A DNA stretch of 64,000 nucleotides from Pseudomonadota bacterium (GCA_039028155.1 JBCCIS010000023.1:1-64000), one strand, 5' to 3'; positions 8,826 to 18,389 are shown, numbered from the stretch's first letter. Program-made: numbers and translations. Notes: generated by a model from the letters alone, not told the origin.

Positions 8826-10157
8826 TCACCAACCCGCGAACGCAGCGACATCGGCATCGGAGACCCGGCCCTGCTCGACATCGTCGATCGCATGGCCGAG
8901 AACCTCAACGGCGTGATCCGCCTCGCTCTCGCTCAAGGTCAGCGGCGGCGTCAGCTCCGGCACGTTCGAATACATGCCGACATAGGTGCAGACGATGCCG
9001 AGTTGATAGGCACGGAAGACCACTTTGGCGGCGGCCTTGGTCGCCGGGGCGCGGGTTTCGCGGTCTTCGACCAGCTCAAACCCGATTGCAAGCCCTCTGC
9101 CGCGAACCTCGCCCAGCAAGGGGTGCTTGGCCTGCATGGCTTTCAGGCTCGTCATGATCTGCTCGCCCCGCGCCGCGGCATTGGCGATCAGGCCCTCGTC
9201 CTCGATGGTTTTCAGAACCGCGCGCCCGACGGACGTGCAAACCGCGTTGCCGGTTGTTGTGATCAGCGCGAAGGCGGGCTGGAAATCCATGATCTCCGCA
9301 GGCGCGACGATGGCCGAGATCGGCACGCCGCTGCCCAGCCCTTTGCCGAAGGTGACGACATCCGGCTCGATCCCCTCGCACTCGAAGCAATGCCAGCGGC
9401 CCGGGCGGCCCAGGCCCACCTTCACCTCATCGCTGACAAGCAGAATGCCGTGGCGGCGGCAACGCTCTTGCAGCGCCTTCATGAAACCCGGCGGCGGCAC
9501 GATCATGCCGCCGTCGGACTGCAGCGGCTCGATAAAACAGGCGCCGATATCGTTCGGCGGCGCGCCGCATTCCAAGACGAAGTCGAGATAGTCGAGCACC
9601 GCCTTCGCGGCGTCATCACCGGAAAGCGGCCGATAGGGATTGGGGTAAGGTATCTGGACCAGCCCGGCGCGCGGCAGACTGTGGCTCTGTGAGGGATGGC
9701 TCGACACTGACATCGAGCCCGATACACCACCGTGATACGCGCCGTAGAACGACAGAAATCGCCGGCGCCCGGTAGCCGCGCTGATCGCGCGCATGGCCGT
9801 GTCGTTGGCGTCCGAGCCGCTGTGGCCGAACCACACCCGTCGTTCACCTTGCCCCGGGGTGATCGCCAGGAGTTCTTCAGCCAAGCTGACGGCCATTTCC
9901 GAGGCGCCGAACATGTCGGACGCACCGGCGGCCTCGGTAAAACCGCGCTGGGCCGCCTCAATCACTGCCGGGTGGCCATAGCCGAGCAGCGCCGCGCCGG
10001 CGGACGCCGCCATGTCGAGCAACTCGCGCCCATCCTCCTCGATCAGATAGTTGCCGCGCGCGTGTTTGATGGTCAGCGGAAAGCACCTCAGCTTTCCGAT
10101 CGCGCCGAGCGCGCGGGCGTCACGTTCCAGGAGCGAGTTCGCCACGACCGCCTCCAT
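8826..10157 (-). CDS. Class III PLP aminotransferase (GSA/omega-aminotransferase-like)
   Basis: A 443-residue fold-type I aminotransferase. The cofactor lysine is K272 in TFGKGLGSG, D243 lies in LVSDEVKVGLGR, and HSGSDANDTA and YGAYHGG bind the phosphate and ring. The family includes glutamate-1-semialdehyde aminomutase, 4-aminobutyrate and other omega-amino transaminases. The location in a transporter/oxidase operon makes a catabolic omega-amino-acid or diamine aminotransferase more likely than heme synthesis. The start and the upstream stop share one base (TGATG), indicating coupled translation with the oxidoreductase. Substrate not resolved. Confidence 0.88.
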   Translation of the reverse strand: MEAVVANSLLERDARALGAIGKLRCFPLTIKHARGNYLIEEDGRELLDMAASAGAALLGYGHPAVIEAAQRGFTEAAGASDMFGASEMAVSLAEELLAITPGQGERRVWFGHSGSDANDTAMRAISAATGRRRFLSFYGAYHGGVSGSMSVSSHPSQSHSLPRAGLVQIPYPNPYRPLSGDDAAKAVLDYLDFVLECGAPPNDIGACFIEPLQSDGGMIVPPPGFMKALQERCRRHGILLVSDEVKVGLGRPGRWHCFECEGIEPDVVTFGKGLGSGVPISAIVAPAEIMDFQPAFALITTTGNAVCTSVGRAVLKTIEDEGLIANAAARGEQIMTSLKAMQAKHPLLGEVRGRGLAIGFELVEDRETRAPATKAAAKVVFRAYQLGIVCTYVGMYSNVPELTPPLTLSESEADHAVEVLGHAIDDVEQGRVSDADVAAFAGW

Positions 10158-11332
10158 CAGTTGAACCGTTCCAGGCTGAACGGCGCCAACAGATCCGAAG
10201 CGCCCGTCGTCGCAAGACGAACCGCCTCCTCGCCGATTGCAGGCCCAAGCTTGAAACCGTGGCCACTGGAGCCCGCTACCACGATTAAACCGTCGATGCC
10301 GGGCACATGATCAACGACCGGCAGATCGTCGGGGCTCATGTCGTAGAGGCAAGCGTAGCCTGGCTTGATGCCGAACTCGGCCAATGCCGGCAAGCGCGGC
10401 AGAGCCTGCTCGACGATCCACACCGACTCATCCTGGGACGATCCATTGTCGAAATTGTTTGGATCGTCGTGGCTGTCGGGCCGCTCGGCCTCATCGTTAC
10501 GCACGCCGGTGCCGCCACCCGCCCAGGTACCGATCAGTATGCTGTGGTCCCGTTCAGGCCGGGCGTAGTGGGCGTTGATGTCGTCGCACCAGGCAAACGG
10601 CAGGATATCCAAGGTCGCGGACCCGCTGTCTAACACCGCCATGGCGTGCCGTTCGATGTGAACAGGCAGCGCGGCGCCCGTCTGAGCCTCGATGAACGGA
10701 CCGGTCCACGGACCCATGGCGCAGATGACCGTATCGACGGCGAGCCGATCGCCGTTATCCAGCGACAGCCCGGTCACCTTGCCGCCGGCGATCTCAAGGT
10801 CGTGGACGCGCGCCTGCTGCTTGACCTCGACACCCGCCGCTTTGGCCGCGGACGCGAAGGCGTTTGTCGCGTCATAAGGGTCGGCATAGCCGTAATCTTC
10901 TTCCCACAAAGCCAGGACGATCTGGTCCATGGCAAAACCTGGCGCCATCGGGGCCATGTCGTCCGGCGACAAGAGCTCGATGCCGCCGCCTTCCCCATCG
11001 CGGATGCGGATCGCCGACTCACGCCAGACCGTTTCGTTGTTGGCGCCGCAGGCCCACAACATCCCGACCTCGTGAAACACTGGATGCGGGTGATTGGTGA
11101 TCTCTGGAACCGCCTTGAGCAGGTCGCAGCCGCGCCGCGCCAGCAGCGACAGTTCAGGTTCGGTATAGAAGAGATGGCAAACCGCAGACGACGTGCCGGT
11201 CGGTCCGCTTGCCGGGTGATCCCTCTCGATCAGCACCGCGTCAACACCTTGCTGAGATAGGGCAAACGCTGCCGAAGCGCCAGCGATACCGGCACCGATG
11301 ACAGCAACATCTTTTTTCTGCACGGCAGACAT
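10157..11332 (-). CDS. FAD-dependent oxidoreductase of the D-amino-acid/sarcosine oxidase (DAO) family
   Basis: A 391-residue flavoprotein. The N-terminal dinucleotide-binding motif VIGAGIAGASAAFALSQQG is followed by an acidic residue (LIERD). The C-terminal part contains YDMSPDDLPVVDHVPGIDGLIVVAGSSGHGFKLGPAIGE, here named by position about 340-378, a hallmark of the DAO superfamily that closes the FAD site. Such enzymes oxidise secondary or primary amines and imino acids (glycine, sarcosine, gamma-glutamylputrescine). It sits between LivH and the aminotransferase, which suggests oxidation of the transported amine. Confidence 0.88.
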   Translation of the reverse strand: MSAVQKKDVAVIGAGIAGASAAFALSQQGVDAVLIERDHPASGPTGTSSAVCHLFYTEPELSLLARRGCDLLKAVPEITNHPHPVFHEVGMLWACGANNETVWRESAIRIRDGEGGGIELLSPDDMAPMAPGFAMDQIVLALWEEDYGYADPYDATNAFASAAKAAGVEVKQQARVHDLEIAGGKVTGLSLDNGDRLAVDTVICAMGPWTGPFIEAQTGAALPVHIERHAMAVLDSGSATLDILPFAWCDDINAHYARPERDHSILIGTWAGGGTGVRNDEAERPDSHDDPNNFDNGSSQDESVWIVEQALPRLPALAEFGIKPGYACLYDMSPDDLPVVDHVPGIDGLIVVAGSSGHGFKLGPAIGEEAVRLATTGASDLLAPFSLERFN

Positions 11333-11342
11333 GGCGGGCCCC

Positions 11343-12227
11343 CTAGCGAATGGCTTCCTTGCGGCCCAGGAGGCCTTCCGGGCGGATCAGCAACAGGATG
11401 ATCACGAGCGACAGCGCGATGGATTCGCGGAACGGCAAGAGTTCCTCGGGCAAGAATGCGCGCAGGCCGACCTCGATGATGCCCAGCACGAGGCCGCCGA
11501 CAACGGCGCCCGAGAGGCTGCCCAGGCCGCCCAGGACGACAGCGATAAAGGCTTTCAAGACCGGCAGAAAGCCCATCAGCGGATCGACCGAGCCGCGCTG
11601 TGCCAACCACAGGACACCGGCGACGCCGGCGAGCAGGCCGGATATGGCGAACGCCGTCGAGATGACTGCGTTGGCGTTGATGCCCATCAGCCGGGTGGTG
11701 GGAAAGTCCAGCGAGGCCGCGCGCATGGCGATGCCCAGCATCGAGCGGCGCAAGAACATGGTGAGCGCGAACAGCAAGAGCGCCGTCGCGCAGATCGAGA
11801 TTGCCTGGATTGCGCCGATGTCGAAGCCCAGGATATCGATGGCGCCAGCGAACATGCTGGGAATTGGGATCGGCCGGGGCCGCGCCGAGATCAAGTTCTG
11901 GAACAGCATGTGAAGGATGGTGCTGACGGCGAAGCTGGTCAGCAGCATGGTCGCCGTACTGGCGTCGCGCACCGGCCTGAACGCGATGCGCTCCATCAAG
12001 ACCGCGGCGAATACCGCCGCCAGAATCCCGACGATGACCGCGACGGGAAACGGCAGGCCCGCGACGATGCAGAAGAACATGCCATAGCCGGTAATGGTCA
12101 TCAGATCGCCATGGGCGAAGTTGATCAGCCCGAGGACGCTGAAAACCATGGCAAGTCCCAGCGCCAGCAACGCATAGGTGCCGCCGAGCGACAATGCGTT
12201 GACCGTCTGCTGTACCAGAATATCCAT
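11343..12227 (-). CDS. Branched-chain amino acid-type ABC transporter permease (LivH family)
   Basis: A 294-residue hydrophobic protein with about eight predicted membrane segments. The N-terminus MDILVQQTVNALSLGGTYALLALGLAMVF and the segment INFAHGDLMTITGY are diagnostic of LivH-type permeases; GGLGSLSGAVVGGLVLGIIE near the C-terminus is the coupling region. It would pair with the LivM part of the fused LivM-LivG protein encoded upstream. The gene ends 10 bases before the oxidoreductase start and begins 23 bases after the LivF stop. Substrate specificity is set by the binding protein and is unknown. Confidence 0.93.
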   Translation of the reverse strand: MDILVQQTVNALSLGGTYALLALGLAMVFSVLGLINFAHGDLMTITGYGMFFCIVAGLPFPVAVIVGILAAVFAAVLMERIAFRPVRDASTATMLLTSFAVSTILHMLFQNLISARPRPIPIPSMFAGAIDILGFDIGAIQAISICATALLLFALTMFLRRSMLGIAMRAASLDFPTTRLMGINANAVISTAFAISGLLAGVAGVLWLAQRGSVDPLMGFLPVLKAFIAVVLGGLGSLSGAVVGGLVLGIIEVGLRAFLPEELLPFRESIALSLVIILLLIRPEGLLGRKEAIR

Positions 12228-12250
12228 GGCGCCCCGCCTCGCCGCCCGGC

Positions 12251-12976
12251 CTAGGCCACGCCCATATAGGCGCGCTCAACGCCGGCCGACTGCCGCAGCT
12301 CCTCGGCCGCACCCGACATCACGATGGCGCCGGATGCCATGACGTAGCCGCGATTGGCGATTTCGAGCGCCAGATCGACGTTCTGCTCGACCAGAAGGAT
12401 GGTGAGACCTCGGTCACGAAGCCCCGCAATCAGCTCGAAGATCGTGTCGACGATCTGGGGCGCCAATCCTAAAGAGGGTTCGTCCAACAAAAGTATGCGC
12501 GGTTTCGACATCAACGAACGCGCGATCGCCAGCATCTGCTGTTCACCACCGGAGAGCGTTCCGGCGACCTGATCGCGGCGCTCGGCCAAGACTGGGAACA
12601 GGTTCATCATCTCGTCTCGGGTCGCGCTGATCTCGCCGCGGTCGCGCCTTGATGCCGCGCCAAGCGACAGGTTCTCCTGGACCGTCAGATTGGCGAACAC
12701 ATGCCGACCTTCCGGCGTCAGGGTCATGCCCCGGCGCACGATGCGTTCCGGTGCTTCGCCCGTGACATTGCGGTCCTCCAACACGACCGAACCGGCCGCG
12801 ACGGGCACCAGTCCCATGATAGCGCTCAGGGTCGAGCTCTTCCCGGCGCCGTTGGCGCCGAGAAGAGTCGTTATGCCACCGTCGTCGACGGCGAGGCTCA
12901 CGCCCCGCACAGCTTCAATAGCGCCGTAGCGGACCGTGAGCCCCTCAACCGTCAGTACGTGGTCCCGTTCGCTCAC
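12251..12976 (-). CDS. ABC transporter ATP-binding protein (LivF family)
   Basis: A 241-residue ATPase. It carries Walker A GANGAGKSS, signature LSGGEQQMLAIARSL, Walker B ILLLDEPSLGLAP and the switch histidine replaced in context by LLVEQNVDLAL, as is usual for LivF. It would form a heterodimer with the LivG domain of the fused protein. The GTG start overlaps the stop of the binding-protein gene (GTGA). Confidence 0.93.
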   Translation of the reverse strand: MSERDHVLTVEGLTVRYGAIEAVRGVSLAVDDGGITTLLGANGAGKSSTLSAIMGLVPVAAGSVVLEDRNVTGEAPERIVRRGMTLTPEGRHVFANLTVQENLSLGAASRRDRGEISATRDEMMNLFPVLAERRDQVAGTLSGGEQQMLAIARSLMSKPRILLLDEPSLGLAPQIVDTIFELIAGLRDRGLTILLVEQNVDLALEIANRGYVMASGAIVMSGAAEELRQSAGVERAYMGVA

Positions 12977-14145
12977 GGAGCGGGGATCTGCGAGGGATCG
13001 GGCGAATAGTCACCGACATGCTCGCGCAGACCGTCGCTGACACGGTTCAAGGCGACGACGCGAACCGGCACACGCTCCTGACCCTTGTAGGTCATGGTCC
13101 CGGTCGCGACCTGGACATCCTCAAGGTTGTCCCAGGCATCGCGGATGGCGGCGCCATCGGTCGAGCCGGCCTGCTCCACGGCCGCGGCGACGACCTTGAT
13201 GATGTCGTAACCGGTCGCCGTGAAGATGGTGTCGTTCGGCTCGCCGTACTTCGCCTCGTAAGCCGTCTCATAGGCCTCCAAGGAGCTTCCCGGCGACGGG
13301 AAACCGGCATTGGAGAAGACGACACCTTCCGAGACGTCACCAAGCGAGAACGTGGTTGGTGAATCGATACCGTCGGACCCCAGCACCGGCGTATCGATGC
13401 CGGCAGCGCGGAGTTGCTTGATGAACGCCGGGAAATCAGGCTCATACGCCGATGTCATGATGACATCGGGTTGCGGGTCGAGACCGGTGATGTTGGTGAC
13501 CTCGGCCGAAAAGTCCTGCTGACCCATGGTGTACTCGCCGGTCATCACGACGTTGCCACCCATATTGCCGAACGCCTCGGAGAAGTACTCAGGCAGCTTT
13601 TCGGTATAAGGCGTGTCGCGCGACAGCAGAACGTAGGCGTTATTGTAGCCCTGCTCCCGGGCGTACTCGGCCAGCACGGCCGCCTGCAGGTTATCGGCGG
13701 TGTAGTTGCTGAACATGTAGGGTCCAACAGCCGCCGGCAGAGTCGGCGTCGACGCACAGGAACTGACGGCCGGGATCTCGGCCGCCTGTGCAACAACGCC
13801 CGAAGCGACGGCAGGATCGACGTCACAACTGACAATCATGACGTGGACGCCCTCGTCGACCAGCTCTTGGGCGGCCACCTGGGCTTGAGCCGTATCGGAG
13901 CGGGTGTCCTTGACGATCAGTTCGATCGGCATGTTGCCGCCGATACCACCGGCCGCATTGATCTCCTCGATCGCCAACTGCACGCCTTTCAGGGATGACT
14001 GATCGTATGGCGCCAAATAGCCGGTGTGGCCACCGGCATAGCCGATGATCAGCGTGTCCTGTGCCACCGCCGGACCGGCCATGACCCCGGCGCCGACCAG
14101 CACCGCCGACATGGCGGTTGTCTTCAACCAACGGGATATCGTCAT
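12973..14145 (-). CDS. Periplasmic substrate-binding protein (LivK-like, amino acid/amide)
   Basis: A 390-residue Leu/Ile/Val-binding-protein-family receptor. A signal peptide ends in GPAVA (cleavage near residue 28), and the mature chain starts QDTLIIGYAGGHTGYLAPYDQSS. Both lobes of the type I periplasmic fold are present, with paired cysteines (SCDVDPAVASG and SSCAST). The ATG at 14145 is preceded by an AGGGAGG site located over the stop codon of the upstream livMG gene; the frame is open upstream but lacks homology. It defines the substrate of the transporter, which I cannot predict; amides, urea-like compounds and amines are alternatives to branched-chain amino acids. Confidence 0.9.
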   Translation of the reverse strand: MTISRWLKTTAMSAVLVGAGVMAGPAVAQDTLIIGYAGGHTGYLAPYDQSSLKGVQLAIEEINAAGGIGGNMPIELIVKDTRSDTAQAQVAAQELVDEGVHVMIVSCDVDPAVASGVVAQAAEIPAVSSCASTPTLPAAVGPYMFSNYTADNLQAAVLAEYAREQGYNNAYVLLSRDTPYTEKLPEYFSEAFGNMGGNVVMTGEYTMGQQDFSAEVTNITGLDPQPDVIMTSAYEPDFPAFIKQLRAAGIDTPVLGSDGIDSPTTFSLGDVSEGVVFSNAGFPSPGSSLEAYETAYEAKYGEPNDTIFTATGYDIIKVVAAAVEQAGSTDGAAIRDAWDNLEDVQVATGTMTYKGQERVPVRVVALNRVSDGLREHVGDYSPDPSQIPAP

Positions 14146-14150
14146 TATCC

Positions 14151-15992
14151 TTACCTCCCTTGTGGTGCAGGCGCGGCTTGGGACGCCGCCCTGCGTTTGC
14201 CAAGATATGCCTCGATCACGTCGGGATTGGCCTGAACCTCTCCCGGTGCGCCCTCGGCAATGACCTGTCCCTTGTTCAAGACGACCACGCGGTCGCATAA
14301 ACGCATGATCAGGCGCAGGTCGTGATCGACGACCAGCAGGCCCAGACCGCGGCTGTCACGCAACCGGCCCAGGATTTCCAGCAGTTCGTCGGATTCGGTT
14401 TCGTTCATGCCCGCCGCCGGCTCGTCGAGCAGCAGGTAGCGCGGCGCAAGCGCGAGCGCGCGGGCGATCTCCAATCGCCGCTGCAGGCCGTACGCCAAGG
14501 TGCCGGCGCGGCGGTCGGCATAGTCGGCGATACCAAGTTCGCTCAACAAAGCCAGCGAGCGCGCCGCCATCTCGCCAGGCGGCAAGCGCGTGCCGCTCGC
14601 CGCCAACGCCACCTTGACGTTGTCAAGGACGGTCAGATGAATGAACAGGCGGACATTCTGGAAGGTGCGGCCGACATGACGTCGCGCGATCTTGTGCGCC
14701 GGCAGGTCCGAGATGTCGTCACCGTCCAGCACTATCCGTCCATCGGTCAACTCCAAGGCCCCGGAGATCGTGCCCAGCAGCGTTGTCTTGCCCGACCCGT
14801 TGGGCCCGATAAGCCCGAGGATCTCGCCCGGGCGGAGCACGAGGCTTGCCCCATCAACGGCGCGCAATCCGCCGAACGCCTTGACCACCTTCTCGACGGC
14901 AAGGCTGCCGTCAGGCGCGATCTTCGCCGTGGCAGGCGGTGCCGACAATGCGGCTTCAGAGCTAGTGGACCGCCTCCGCCAACGCCCCACGAGTTCATCG
15001 ACTTCCCAGAACCCAAAGAGGCCTTCTCGACGCCAGAACAGGATCGCCAGGATGGCGAGGCTGAGGCCGATATCCGTCAGCCCAAACACCGTGGGTTCGC
15101 CGAAATAGTCGGCATTCAGGCGGTCCTCGGCAGAGCGCAGAAGTTCGATCATGACCGTGACGGCGATCGCGCCAATCACGGCCCCGGACACACTCGTCAT
15201 ACCGCCGACGATCAGCATGACGAGGATCGCGAACGTGATCTGGAAATAGAACTCCTTGGGCGAATAGACGCCCAGGTAATGGGCCAGCAAAACCCCGGCC
15301 AGCGCGGCGACGCCGCCGCTTACCGTCCAGGCCAAGAGGCGCCTGCCAGGCGCGTTGACGCCAATGGCGCGCGCGGCCGGTTCGTCTTCGCGGACGGCGC
15401 GCAATTCCAGTCCGGCAAGCGAATCCCGGAAGAACCGCGCGATCACGATCGCCAGCACGGCAAAGATCAACGCCATCGGAATATTGATCTCAATCGGCAC
15501 GCCGATCAGCGCCTGACTGCCGCGCGTGAAATCGCGAGCGCCGACAACGACGCCGTAGATGATGATCAGCAGCCCCAACGTCGCGATCGCCGCTGACGGG
15601 CCACCTAGACGCGCGATGGGCACGCCGATCAGAAAGGCGATCACCGTCACGATGGCGATTGCGATCAAGCCGGCGGCAAGAAAGCTCATTTCCGTCTGGG
15701 CGAGCCACAGCGGCAGATCGGGGAGAAAGATCGCCTTCTGCGCCGCCGGGATGGTCAGAACGCCCGTGATATGCGCCGCCAGCCCCATGAACGCAGCGTG
15801 ACCAAAACTCAGAATGCCGGAGTTACCGGTGAAGATGCTGAACGCGAGGACCGCGACGGTCATCACCAGGTAGTGCGTGACCGTGCCCTGCATGGCGGCG
15901 CCAACGGTCTGCCAGGCAAGCAGCGTGACGATGACGATGGGGATGATGAGAATCAGGCTGCCGGAGATCGTGCCTTGCGGCAGCAGCCGCAT
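14151..15992 (-). CDS. Fused ABC permease-ATPase, LivM-LivG
   Basis: A 613-residue fusion. Residues about 1-310 are a LivM-type permease with many membrane helices and the motifs FTGNSGILSFGHAAFMG and GGMTSVSGAVIGA. After a linker, residues about 355-613 form a LivG-type ATPase with Walker A GPNGSGKTT, a degenerate signature (RAGTLAYGLQRRLEIARAL) and Walker B LLLDEPAAG. LivM-LivG fusions are known in this transporter family. I start at the ATG at 15992 because GGAGG lies five bases before it; a GTG at 16046 is an in-frame alternative. It is the first gene of the leftward arm, facing the RpiR regulator. Confidence 0.92.
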   Translation of the reverse strand: MRLLPQGTISGSLILIIPIVIVTLLAWQTVGAAMQGTVTHYLVMTVAVLAFSIFTGNSGILSFGHAAFMGLAAHITGVLTIPAAQKAIFLPDLPLWLAQTEMSFLAAGLIAIAIVTVIAFLIGVPIARLGGPSAAIATLGLLIIIYGVVVGARDFTRGSQALIGVPIEINIPMALIFAVLAIVIARFFRDSLAGLELRAVREDEPAARAIGVNAPGRRLLAWTVSGGVAALAGVLLAHYLGVYSPKEFYFQITFAILVMLIVGGMTSVSGAVIGAIAVTVMIELLRSAEDRLNADYFGEPTVFGLTDIGLSLAILAILFWRREGLFGFWEVDELVGRWRRRSTSSEAALSAPPATAKIAPDGSLAVEKVVKAFGGLRAVDGASLVLRPGEILGLIGPNGSGKTTLLGTISGALELTDGRIVLDGDDISDLPAHKIARRHVGRTFQNVRLFIHLTVLDNVKVALAASGTRLPPGEMAARSLALLSELGIADYADRRAGTLAYGLQRRLEIARALALAPRYLLLDEPAAGMNETESDELLEILGRLRDSRGLGLLVVDHDLRLIMRLCDRVVVLNKGQVIAEGAPGEVQANPDVIEAYLGKRRAASQAAPAPQGR

Positions 15993-16121
15993 CACGCCTC
16001 CACTCGGCCCCGCTGATGACCCGTTGCCGGCAGCCGGTTGCCCCACCCCTTTGCCCCCGCCTTGTTAACGGTTGGTTATGGAACAACGATAGGGACCTGC
16101 CGTTTAGGCCGTCAAGCGCGA

Positions 16122-16169
16122 TGTTACATGATTGACCAGCCTGAACGGTTTTGTAATGCTTGTTACATG
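16122..16169. promoter_or_regulatory. Candidate RpiR operator: direct repeat plus palindrome
   Basis: TGTTACATG occurs at 16122-16130 and again at 16161-16169, 39 bases apart. The second copy is part of a perfect inverted repeat TGTAA-N6-TTACA (16152-16167). The site lies between the divergent livMG and RpiR genes and overlaps the regulator's probable start codon. Position and symmetry suggest binding by the adjacent RpiR protein and autoregulation; this is inference. Confidence 0.5.
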
Positions 16170-17072
16170 GCCTCCACAGCGGACAAAGACGCCGATCGCA
16201 CGACGCTGGGTGAGATGATTCACCAGCGTTCAGCCGAACTGACACCGTCCGAACGCAAGGTCGCGCGCGCACTGTTCGCCACCAACATGATGGCCGGTTT
16301 CGACACCGTTGCCGAACTGGCCCAGCGCACCCAGGTCAGCGGTCCAACCGTCGTGCGCTTTGCCACCAAGCTCGGCTTCGCCGGCTATCCGGAGTTCCAG
16401 AAGGCGCTGCGCCAGGATCTTGCCGCGCGTATTGATTCACCGCTTCGCATGTACAAGCGTCGGCGGTCGGACACCAAACCAAAGGACGTTGTCGAACAGG
16501 CCCATCAGACCTTCGTACGGGCGCTCGACGCGACCTTTGCCAACCTGCCGCGCGCCGAGATCGAGGCGGTTGTGGAGCTGTTGGCCGATCAGCGCCGCCC
16601 GATCTGGACGACCGGCGGGCGTTCGTCTCAGACCTGCGCGACTGCGCTTTTCTCCGATCTCTTCCAGTTTCGGCCGAACTGCCGGACTATCGCGCCGGAA
16701 GGTGGGCAGCGTAACGACAGCCTGCTCGACATGGGCCGACGCGACGTCCTGATCGTCTTCGACCTGCGCCGATATCAGAAGGATACGGTGGAGTTCGCCC
16801 ATCGAGCCTCCAAGCGTGGCGTGACGATCGTCCTGGTCACCGATCCCTGGCTGTCACCGATTGCCGATTTCGCCGATCATGTGCTGACGGCGAGCGTCGA
16901 GGCGCCGTCACCCTATGACTCTCTGGTCTCGTCCCTGGCCGTTGCTGAAACATTGCTGGCCGCGCTGGTCGCGCGCATGGGAACATCGATCAAGCAACGC
17001 ATCGAGGTGCTCGAGGAGCTGCGCTCCGGGTCGACCTGGAGCGAACAGGAAGACGACGGGGGACAGAGCTAG
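16167..17072 (+). CDS. MurR/RpiR family transcriptional regulator
   Basis: A 301-residue regulator. The N-terminal RpiR helix-turn-helix domain (about residues 10-85) contains LTPSERKVARALF, TVAELAQRTQVSGPTVVRFATKLGF and YPEFQKALRQDL. The C-terminal SIS (sugar isomerase) domain (about 125-265) has the ligand-binding TTGGRSSQT and DVLIVFDLRRYQKDT, read here as the phosphosugar/effector site. The ATG at 16167 fits family N-termini but has no clear ribosome site; an in-frame ATG at 16128 is possible. It precedes the GS-like gene by 3 bases and is divergent from the transporter arm, so it probably controls both. Confidence 0.9.
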   Translation: MASTADKDADRTTLGEMIHQRSAELTPSERKVARALFATNMMAGFDTVAELAQRTQVSGPTVVRFATKLGFAGYPEFQKALRQDLAARIDSPLRMYKRRRSDTKPKDVVEQAHQTFVRALDATFANLPRAEIEAVVELLADQRRPIWTTGGRSSQTCATALFSDLFQFRPNCRTIAPEGGQRNDSLLDMGRRDVLIVFDLRRYQKDTVEFAHRASKRGVTIVLVTDPWLSPIADFADHVLTASVEAPSPYDSLVSSLAVAETLLAALVARMGTSIKQRIEVLEELRSGSTWSEQEDDGGQS

Positions 17073-17075
17073 GTT

Positions 17076-18389
17076 ATGAGCGAGGGGGATGTCGTCTATC
17101 TGGTTTGGAACGACCTGGTCGGGCTAACGCGCACACGCGGTGTGCCGAAGCGCGCGTACGAGAGCCGTCGAGAACACGGGTTGGGCTGGGCTGCGGCGGG
17201 TCAATCGCTGACACCGTTCGAGGATATCGCGCCGAACCCGTGGGGGCCGATGACCGAACTGCGCCAGACGCCGGACCCCGCGACCCAGGTTCACCTTGAC
17301 GCCGACGGCGATTGGCCGGCGCTGGACTTCGTCCTGTGCAACTCACTGAACGCCGACGGCAGCCCTTGGGAATGCTGTACGCGCAGCTTCCTGATCGCCG
17401 CACTTGATGATCTGAAGATCGAGACCGGACTGACGTTGTATTCGGCCTACGAGAACGAGTTCTTGCTGACTGGTGGCGACGGGCCCTGGGTTCCCCCCTT
17501 CTCGCTTAGCAGCGCACGCCAGGTGGCACCGTTCATCGAGCGCCTGGTGACCGCCTTGAATAGCGCCGGCGTCGATCTGGAAACCGTCGAGCCGGAGTAT
17601 GGCCTGAGCCAGTACGAGATCAGTTGTGGACCGGCGCCAGGTGTCGCCGGCGCGGACCGCGTGGTCGTGACGCGGGAAATCCTGCGAGAGATTGCCCGGC
17701 GCTCCGGCCTGCATGCCTCGGTGACACCTAAACCGACGCCCGATGGTGTCGGCAACGGCTGTCATCTGCACATGAGCTTTCGCGATAGCGATGGCAATGC
17801 CGCCGCCTACGACCCCAACGGTGCAGGAGAGTTGAGCGACGTCGCCGCGCACTTCATCGCCGGCATCTCGCGGCACATGGCGGCCTTGACGGCGCTGACC
17901 GCGCCGAGCCTGGTCTCCTACCTCAGGCTTGGTCCGCATCACTGGAGTTGCGGCTACAACACCGTTGGCGTTCAAAACCGCGAGGCCGCAATCCGCATCT
18001 GCCCCTCGCCCAAACACGACCCCGCCGAGCGTGGCGCGGCCTTCAATATCGAATTCCGCGCGACCGACGCGACAGCAAGCCCCTATCTGGCCCTGGGCGC
18101 GATCGTGCGCGCGGGTCTTGAGGGCATCCGGGGCAAACTTCCGCTGCCGCCCATGCTCGACCGCGATCCCGCTGATCTGAGCGACGCCGAGCGACAGGAG
18201 CTCGGCATCGACGCCTTGCCGCAATCACTGGACGAAGCCCTTGATGCGTTCGCCGGCGACGAGACTGTGATGGGCTGGTTCACGCCGACCATGATTGAGG
18301 CCTACACGTCCCTGAAACGGTTCGAGAGCGCGATGTTCGCCGATCAAAGCCCCGAAGCCATGTGTGAGAGGTACCGCTATGCCTACTGA
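17076..18389 (+). CDS. Glutamine synthetase-like ligase (possible gamma-glutamyl-amine synthetase)
   Basis: A 437-residue glutamine-synthetase-family protein. Active-site elements are visible: YSAYENEFLL, VEPEYGLSQYEI (metal-binding glutamates), GNGCHLHMSF (ammonium/metal site), REAAIRICP and IEFRATDATASPYLALG (arginine and glutamate). The length and the divergent N-terminal beta-grasp region match GlnA-like ligases (gamma-glutamylpolyamine, gamma-glutamylanilide, isopropylamine ligases) rather than the housekeeping enzyme. Neighbouring amine oxidoreductase, aminotransferase and N-formylglutamate amidohydrolase genes support ATP-dependent gamma-glutamylation of an amine. The amine is unknown. 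Confidence 0.88.
   Translation: MSEGDVVYLVWNDLVGLTRTRGVPKRAYESRREHGLGWAAAGQSLTPFEDIAPNPWGPMTELRQTPDPATQVHLDADGDWPALDFVLCNSLNADGSPWECCTRSFLIAALDDLKIETGLTLYSAYENEFLLTGGDGPWVPPFSLSSARQVAPFIERLVTALNSAGVDLETVEPEYGLSQYEISCGPAPGVAGADRVVVTREILREIARRSGLHASVTPKPTPDGVGNGCHLHMSFRDSDGNAAAYDPNGAGELSDVAAHFIAGISRHMAALTALTAPSLVSYLRLGPHHWSCGYNTVGVQNREAAIRICPSPKHDPAERGAAFNIEFRATDATASPYLALGAIVRAGLEGIRGKLPLPPMLDRDPADLSDAERQELGIDALPQSLDEALDAFAGDETVMGWFTPTMIEAYTSLKRFESAMFADQSPEAMCERYRYAY

Noticed and set aside
11298-12254. Long open frame on the plus strand over livH
   Set aside because: It is antisense to a clear permease gene, and the Glu/Gln/Arg-rich translation is typical of a reverse-strand GC-rich shadow.
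14322-15596. Long open frame (about 424 codons) on the plus strand opposite livMG
   Set aside because: It is the shadow of the GC-rich livMG gene; its translation is low in complexity and lacks homology and a ribosome site.
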